In this document: in pieces, positions 58,644 to 64,000 of the stretch
Layout of the letters: every line of letters starts with the position of its first letter
How positions within the stretch are numbered: the first letter of the stretch is position 1
From: Fibrobacter sp.
Lineage (GTDB): Bacteria > Fibrobacterota > Fibrobacteria > Fibrobacterales > Fibrobacteraceae
Reading direction: 5' to 3'
Length of the DNA: 64,000 nucleotides
Assembly (NCBI GenBank): GCA_024398875.1
Contig: JAKSIJ010000002.1
Coordinates: 1-64,000 of the forward strand
Translations under genes and position numbers: made by a program
Notes under the pieces: model-generated
What the model was told of the DNA's origin: nothing
The model's input: the letters and a program-made list of their open reading frames with translations, nothing else
Databases searched by the model: none

Positions 58644-60620
58644 ATGGACACTGATGTAAAAAAACGGTCGAATAAATACGTCTTAAAAAATTCGAACTTT
58701 TTTGTTTGTTTTGCCGTAATCGCACTGGCTTTGCAAGGTGCGATGCTTGTACTTTTTTACTCTTTGCCCGATCCCTTGGGCTTGTCTCTTACAGAAATGT
58801 TTCAGGGAAAGATTATCTGGCAGGTCTTTATGGCGGTTGGCGCCATTCTGGTGCTGACATCTATTTTTGCCTTCCTGAAGAAGCCGAGAATCTGCATTCT
58901 TTTCTTTGCCTTCTACTTCTTTATCGCTATTGCGGATTATGAAGTTTTCCGCTTTTCTCACCAGCGCCTTTCCTATTCTTTTTTGCGGACCTATTTCCAC
59001 TGGTCCAACATTTTTGACAGCACGACGCTTTCTACCCTTGGTGGCGATTTTCTGGGGAGCGTACTGTGGATTTCTTTACTGTTCCTGATTGTGGTGGGGG
59101 CGGTTGTTTTTGTTGTTGCTTCTGTTATCCGCGAAAAAAGAACCAAGAAGCCAATCGCTATTCCTGCAGGCAAGCGGGTGCCGGTGACATTTCTTTCGGT
59201 GGGCCTTGGACTTTCCCTGGTTCCGTTGATTTTGTTCCTTGGCGGTGTCCGCGGTGTAACTGAATTTCCCTTCAAGATAGATTGGCGCTTCACCTTGGGC
59301 AAGCATACCCTTACGGCACCGATTCTGCATATTGCCGCGGTGGAAACTTTTGAATTCGTCCGAGATAACTATTCCATCACCGATGAATTGATGTCGGATT
59401 TGGATTCCTTCCTCCCGTCTGATTTTGCAAGCCTGCGTCGTGACGCCAAGGAATATCCCACCTATAGGAATGGGGCAACTGCAGAATACAAGGCGAAGCA
59501 TCCCTACAATATTGTTTTCATTTTTGGAGAATCCTTCAAGGGTCGCATTTTCAACCAGATGCTTACTGGAGATACGACTTTGGCTCCAAACATCTGGGGA
59601 CTGGCTCACGGCAAGTATTCCGAAAATGGAGGCACCCTGTGGTTCAAGAACGCTTATAGTGGCGGCTACCCGACGGTGCGCGGAACCACTTCCACCTATA
59701 TGGGCTTCCCGTCCCATCCCAATCGAGATGTTCCTAGCTTCTACGCTTCAAACCACTTTAAGGGCTTCCCTGAGTACTTGACGGATTATAAGCGCGCCTA
59801 TGTGACGATTTCTAATCCGATCTTTGACCATACGCTTCCCTTCGTGGAACGATTCTTTGGCGACAACTGGAAGGTTCCCGAAAATATCGCGATTCCTCAT
59901 TCCGACGATAGCCTGGGTGTGGACTTAGCCATTGAGACTCTGGGGGAAATGCCCAAGGATAGTCCGTGGCTGCTGACCTTCAACACCATTGCTACCCACA
60001 TTCCGTTTTTCAGCTATCCTGACGATTATGCTCCTAAGCCCGATGATGCCATGGTCCGCTACCGTACAGCACTTCGCTATACCGACGACCAGCTGGGTCG
60101 TTTCCTGGATGTGCTTTCGAAGCGCGAGGATTTTGAAAGGACAGTCATTGTAATTCTGGGAGACCACGATACTCCCGTGGATTCCATTGATTACAAGGTG
60201 CCGCAACCTCTGGGTGTTGCTACCACCCGAATCTTCATGGGCATATTTGCTGCAGACTCCAACTTGATCAGCGGCTTTAATGTTCGCGAGGATGCTGCAT
60301 CCCAGCTTGATGTGGGTCCTACGATTTTTGATTTGGCTAATATTCGTGAACCCAACCATTTCTGGGGATATGACTTGCTGATGCAGGAACGCCCTGCAGA
60401 TCAACCTACGGTTTTCTTTTCCCAGAATGCATATTATCTGGGATTCCGTGATTCCGTTCTGACGGGCGGTCTGGAAAATGAAGAAATCTACAAGGGGAAG
60501 AATGATTTTTACGAATTGGTAAACGATTCTCTTTCTCTAGACTGGAAGAAAAAGGCTATCGGCGCAAGTAAGGTCTTACGTTCAATTCTTCGTAACGATA
60601 ACATGCAGCCAAAGGAATAA
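58644..60620 (+). CDS. LtaS-like sulfatase-fold membrane phosphotransferase (second copy)
   Basis: 658 aa. Five or so N-terminal membrane helices up to residue 215, then the catalytic domain: NIVFIFGESFKGR (metal Glu), SGGYPTVRGTTSTYMGFP with a Thr at the nucleophile position, and TVIVILGDHDTPVDS (metal Asp-His). Same family as the gene at 56610 but only distantly alike; it differs at the nucleophile loop (TVRG against SVEG). TATATT lies 7 bases before the ATG with no clear ribosome site. It is 14 bases upstream of an RND gene, repeating the order seen on the other strand. Confidence 0.86.
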   Translation: MDTDVKKRSNKYVLKNSNFFVCFAVIALALQGAMLVLFYSLPDPLGLSLTEMFQGKIIWQVFMAVGAILVLTSIFAFLKKPRICILFFAFYFFIAIADYEVFRFSHQRLSYSFLRTYFHWSNIFDSTTLSTLGGDFLGSVLWISLLFLIVVGAVVFVVASVIREKRTKKPIAIPAGKRVPVTFLSVGLGLSLVPLILFLGGVRGVTEFPFKIDWRFTLGKHTLTAPILHIAAVETFEFVRDNYSITDELMSDLDSFLPSDFASLRRDAKEYPTYRNGATAEYKAKHPYNIVFIFGESFKGRIFNQMLTGDTTLAPNIWGLAHGKYSENGGTLWFKNAYSGGYPTVRGTTSTYMGFPSHPNRDVPSFYASNHFKGFPEYLTDYKRAYVTISNPIFDHTLPFVERFFGDNWKVPENIAIPHSDDSLGVDLAIETLGEMPKDSPWLLTFNTIATHIPFFSYPDDYAPKPDDAMVRYRTALRYTDDQLGRFLDVLSKREDFERTVIVILGDHDTPVDSIDYKVPQPLGVATTRIFMGIFAADSNLISGFNVREDAASQLDVGPTIFDLANIREPNHFWGYDLLMQERPADQPTVFFSQNAYYLGFRDSVLTGGLENEEIYKGKNDFYELVNDSLSLDWKKKAIGASKVLRSILRNDNMQPKE

Positions 60621-60634
60621 ATTTTAGGGGTACA

Positions 60635-63262
60635 ATGATGAAAGAAAAGAAACCATTCCAGGAAAAATTTTCCCAGTGGTACATTCCATTGGTCTGCAGG
60701 CATAAGTTCCTGGCTTTAGCCTTCTACTTAATTCTTGCAGCCTTGATGGCATTCCCCATTTTGGTGAAGCCGGGCCTCAAGCTGGATGCGGATCTTTCCC
60801 ATCTTTTGCCGGAAAACACTCCTAGTGTCAAGGCTCTTGAGGAATCTTACCAGCGGTTCGGAAGCACCGACCGCTTCATGATTGCCATTCAGAGCGAAAG
60901 TGCCGAGGTGGTGGCTGCACTCCAGGATTCTATTGCAGATTACATTCATAAAAATTGGGAAGGGGATTTTGTCTCTACCCAGGTGGATAATGACAACCAG
61001 TTCTTTAAGGATAATGCCCTCCTTTACCTACCGGTAAAACATCTGGAGAACATTCGGGATAACCTTGAGGACCTGCAGCTTGAAATTGGCCGTAAAAATG
61101 GCCCTCTGGTTGTGGACCTTCTGGGAGAAGTTTCTGGCGATAGCGCCTCCGCTGAAGGCGAGACTGCGTCTGCTGTGTCCCCCGCAAAAAAAGAACGTGT
61201 CTGGTTTGACCCCAATCTCCCGCGGGAATTGGGCCTCCCTGAAGAAGCGGAAAGCGCCTTCGATTCCTTCATTCGCAAGAACGACAAGGATGTCAAACAG
61301 GATGCCAATTCTGAGGAGTGGAACCCGAAGGCTTATCTCCCGTCTCATTTAAAAAACCGCCTGATGGGAACGCCCCGCCCCGATAGCACAGGAAAGATTC
61401 TCTTCAATGGCGTGGTGAATGCAAAACTCATTAAGCCTTCTACGGACTATGAATTCGTGACACATATTCTGGCCCGTACGGATTCGCTGCTGGCTTATTT
61501 CAGCTCCAAGACTTATGAAGTCCCCACCCGCTTTACGGTGGAGGGCACTTATGAAGGCTTGAAGGAAGTGGATGAAGTCACCAACGACAGTGTATTCTCC
61601 TTCGGCATAAGCCTCGTGCTTATCTTCCTCCTTACCATGTTCTTCTTCCGTAGCGTCAAGGGCCCCATTTTGGTTACCGGATCCGTACTTTATGCCTGTA
61701 TCCCTACGCTAGCCTTTACTGCACTGTTTTATGGCAAGTTGAATCCGTTCACCGTATTTGTAGCGTCCATCATCCTAGGTATTGGTATTGATTACTCCAT
61801 CCATATCTTAGGAAATGCTCAGAAACTCCTCCGCAAGTTCGCCACTTTGGAAGAGGTTTTGGAAGAGACGCAGCGGAAGATGCTGAAACCCTTTATCTTG
61901 GCCAGTTTCACGACGATTGCGGCCTTCTTGACGCTCTTGGTTGCCCATTTCCGCGGCTTCTATGAATTTGGCATCGTGGCTTCTATGGGTGTGCTGTTCA
62001 GTATGCTTACGGCGGTGTTCGTGTTGCCTGTTTTTGTGGCTTGTATGGGCGGTATTCCTGCCGCGCCCGAGGGTAGTTTGCTGCCCAAATCCTGGAGTGA
62101 GGAACGTATTTTCAAAAACTTCAAGCGCATCGCCATCGTGGGCTTTATTCTGGGTGCCTTTGCATTGTTCTTTACCCAGTATGTTGATTTTGAACACGAT
62201 TTGAAGAACCTCCGCCGCGCTTCTACGGCAAAGGTGGTGGCCACCAATAAAATTTCTACCAAGGTGACCCGCGCTACAAACCGCGCCGTGACATCTACGC
62301 CTGCGGCTGTTATGGGTTCCAAGGCCGAACAACTGGACAAGCTTTATGACACCTTGATGGTGCGCCTCAGCCAGGAAAAGGATCCCATGCTGGGAAGTTT
62401 CCTCACTTTGCGGAGTTTTGTTCCTCATCCGGATTCTCAGGCAAAACGTCTGGAAGTCATCGAGGAAATTCGCGATTTGGCAGAAGCCCGCGTGTTTGAC
62501 AGAGCTGAGGGGGAGGATTCCTCCAATGTGGCGCTTCTGCGTAAACTTGCTTCTGTGGAAGAACCCTTTACTGCAGAAGATGTTCCTAGCTGGACTCTGG
62601 ATTTGCTCCGCGAAAAAGATGGCTCCTATGGAAAGATTGGCTTCATCTACGGTGATTTCCCTAGCTGGGATGCGCATGCCCTTCATGATTTCCAGGAACG
62701 GTATGGACATTGGAATTTTGATGGTGAAGAACTTCGCACCTTCTCTTCACAGTTCATCTTGAGCGATGTGATTGAGTCGGTGAAGGCGGATAGCTTCAAT
62801 CTGGCTCTCGTCATCATGATTGTCATCATTCTCACGTTGGTGATTTCCTTCCGCAAGCCTTCTATGTTTGTTGCGGGAACCATTTCTTTCGGTATGGGTG
62901 CGCTACTTACGCTTGGATTGCTTGGCTTCCTCACGGACTTCTTCGAATTTGGGAAGATTAGCATCTATAACGTGATTGTGATTCCCATGACCCTTGGCAT
63001 TGGCATTGATGCCACCATCCACTTCATTACTTCCTGGACTTCAGATAAGGGTTTGTCCTTGCGTCAGCTGTTTGATACTACGGGTCGTAATGTGATGGCA
63101 AGTTCCACTACAACGATTGCAGGCTTCGTAGGATTTCTCTTTACGACTCATCGCGGCTTGCAGGGCATCGGTCATTTAGCTTGCATCGGTATTGGAATGT
63201 TCCTCATCACCAGCGTCGTCTTCTCCATGTATTTGTGTGGCGCTTGGCTGAAGAGAAAATAG
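60635..63262 (+). CDS. RND/MMPL-family transporter (second copy)
   Basis: 875 aa, same architecture as the gene at 54031. By eye most stretches match closely, for example SSTPAAVMGSKAEQLDKLYD against TSTPAAVMGSKAEQLDKLYD and the identical LREKDGSYGKIGFIYG. The main length difference is an Ala/Ser/Glu-rich insert (SGDSASAEGETASAVS) before KKERVWFD. AGGGGT lies 3 bases before the ATG. It probably exports a lipid or polymer precursor handled by the neighbouring phosphotransferase. Confidence 0.88.
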   Translation: MMKEKKPFQEKFSQWYIPLVCRHKFLALAFYLILAALMAFPILVKPGLKLDADLSHLLPENTPSVKALEESYQRFGSTDRFMIAIQSESAEVVAALQDSIADYIHKNWEGDFVSTQVDNDNQFFKDNALLYLPVKHLENIRDNLEDLQLEIGRKNGPLVVDLLGEVSGDSASAEGETASAVSPAKKERVWFDPNLPRELGLPEEAESAFDSFIRKNDKDVKQDANSEEWNPKAYLPSHLKNRLMGTPRPDSTGKILFNGVVNAKLIKPSTDYEFVTHILARTDSLLAYFSSKTYEVPTRFTVEGTYEGLKEVDEVTNDSVFSFGISLVLIFLLTMFFFRSVKGPILVTGSVLYACIPTLAFTALFYGKLNPFTVFVASIILGIGIDYSIHILGNAQKLLRKFATLEEVLEETQRKMLKPFILASFTTIAAFLTLLVAHFRGFYEFGIVASMGVLFSMLTAVFVLPVFVACMGGIPAAPEGSLLPKSWSEERIFKNFKRIAIVGFILGAFALFFTQYVDFEHDLKNLRRASTAKVVATNKISTKVTRATNRAVTSTPAAVMGSKAEQLDKLYDTLMVRLSQEKDPMLGSFLTLRSFVPHPDSQAKRLEVIEEIRDLAEARVFDRAEGEDSSNVALLRKLASVEEPFTAEDVPSWTLDLLREKDGSYGKIGFIYGDFPSWDAHALHDFQERYGHWNFDGEELRTFSSQFILSDVIESVKADSFNLALVIMIVIILTLVISFRKPSMFVAGTISFGMGALLTLGLLGFLTDFFEFGKISIYNVIVIPMTLGIGIDATIHFITSWTSDKGLSLRQLFDTTGRNVMASSTTTIAGFVGFLFTTHRGLQGIGHLACIGIGMFLITSVVFSMYLCGAWLKRK

Positions 63263-63290
63263 AATCGACGGCAGCTGATTGCTTCGCGTT

Positions 63291-64000
63291 CTAGAATCCC
63301 CGCTCCAGCGAATAGTCCGCTAGGCGAATGAGGGAATCCATCAGGTCTTTTAGCCGCTTGCCATCTTGGGGGCGGCTTTCTTGTAAATCTTCATTCTGGT
63401 GGGTGTCGCCCTCGGCGAAGAGTCCTTGAATATCGCCCCCTTCGTCGGGATGTCTGGTAATGAGCCGCAGACATTCATAACCGATGGCTGTATAGCCGTT
63501 ATAGGCTCCCAAAGAAAGTCCTTCACCATGACCTCTCAGCAGGTTATGGCCCATGAACATGTTGGGAACGGCAAGTCCTGCCAATTCCAGAATAGTGGGT
63601 GCCACGTCGATTTGGGCTGCTGTTGCGGTGTCCAATTGTGCCTCGATTCCTTCTCCGTGAATCAGGAAGGGAATCCAGGTGGCGTTGGAGAAGGCGCCGC
63701 CGTTCATGGTAGAAACGCCGTTTTCACCCAGAGGGAATCCGTGGTCTGCCATGATGATGACGTAGGTATTCTGGAACCAGTCTTTGCTTTCCACAGAGCG
63801 CATGAAATGGGCCAATTGGCGGTCGGCGTAATTCATGGTGACTTTGACGCGTTCTGTAAGCGGGAGATTTTTCTCCTCATCGGTCATCCCTGCCGCAAAA
63901 TTGAAGGGATAGTGGTTGGAACGGGTCATCAAGGTGACTAGGAAGGGCTTGTCTTGGGTGGCTAGGGTGTCATTCACATAGGTGATGGCGTGGTCGAAGA
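63291..64000 (-). CDS. Third sulfatase-fold enzyme, LtaS-like, 5' end outside window
   Basis: C-terminal part (about 236 aa visible) of an alkaline-phosphatase-fold enzyme: FLVTLMTRSNHYPF, then YVIIMADHGFPLGENG (metal Asp-His), and DVAPTILELAGLAVPNMFMGHNLL. The frame is open to the right edge (FDHAITYVND before the first GTG), so the N-terminal membrane part lies outside. It converges on the second RND gene with a 28-base gap. Confidence 0.85.
   Translation of the reverse strand, partial: FDHAITYVNDTLATQDKPFLVTLMTRSNHYPFNFAAGMTDEEKNLPLTERVKVTMNYADRQLAHFMRSVESKDWFQNTYVIIMADHGFPLGENGVSTMNGGAFSNATWIPFLIHGEGIEAQLDTATAAQIDVAPTILELAGLAVPNMFMGHNLLRGHGEGLSLGAYNGYTAIGYECLRLITRHPDEGGDIQGLFAEGDTHQNEDLQESRPQDGKRLKDLMDSLIRLADYSLERGF

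Overview
The window looks like part of the chromosome of a Fibrobacter-type bacterium (FCB group, Gram-negative, anaerobic). The evidence is the blocks of four serines used as linkers in exported proteins, a C-terminal secretion/sorting-like domain on a GLUG-repeat surface protein, many lipoproteins and outer-membrane barrels, and a complex I operon without the NADH-oxidising module. This is recognition from protein style; no database search was run. Gene density is normal throughout, with only one gene-free stretch over 300 bases (2784-3349).

Layout. 1-2783: 3' part of a large repeat-rich surface protein. 3350-3422: tRNA-Arg(CCT), followed by a UUCG hairpin terminator. 3484-16382 (minus): one tight gene string, relA/spoT - unknown 196-aa gene - nuoA - nuoB/C fusion - D - H - I - J - K - L - M - N, with no nuoE, F or G. 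16574-25708: SulP anion transporter, radical SAM protein, tgt, a lipoprotein, ligA and an outer-membrane protein. 25721-30460: pth, guaB (with a textbook sigma-70 promoter), a secreted Ser-rich protein, gatA and a DUF4321 membrane protein. 30632-37229: Rpn-type nuclease, then ung, a THUMP-like methyltransferase, a UvrA-family ATPase and a YihY-type membrane protein. 37453-41267: glyA, DUF5662, a MutT-like Nudix hydrolase and thrC.

41373-53383 (plus) is mostly envelope and glycan work: a lipoprotein and outer-membrane protein pair, a DUF4912 protein with a GH57 alpha-glucan enzyme, then a surface-glycan cluster (flippase, LicD, a HisC/CobD-like PLP enzyme, a LicC-like cytidylyltransferase and two glycosyltransferases). 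The last six could make and attach a phospho-amino-alcohol decoration such as phosphoethanolamine to an exported glycan.

53338-58454 (minus) is a visibly AT-rich block: a DNA invertase of the Bacteroides Mpi type, an RND/MMPL transporter and an LtaS-like sulfatase-fold membrane enzyme. Directly divergent from it (58644-63262, plus, higher G+C) lies a second sulfatase-fold enzyme plus a close paralogue of the RND transporter, and a third sulfatase-fold gene runs off the right edge. This mirrored, duplicated phosphotransferase-plus-RND module, with an invertase at one end and strong inverted repeats in the divergent spacer, is the most unusual feature of the window.
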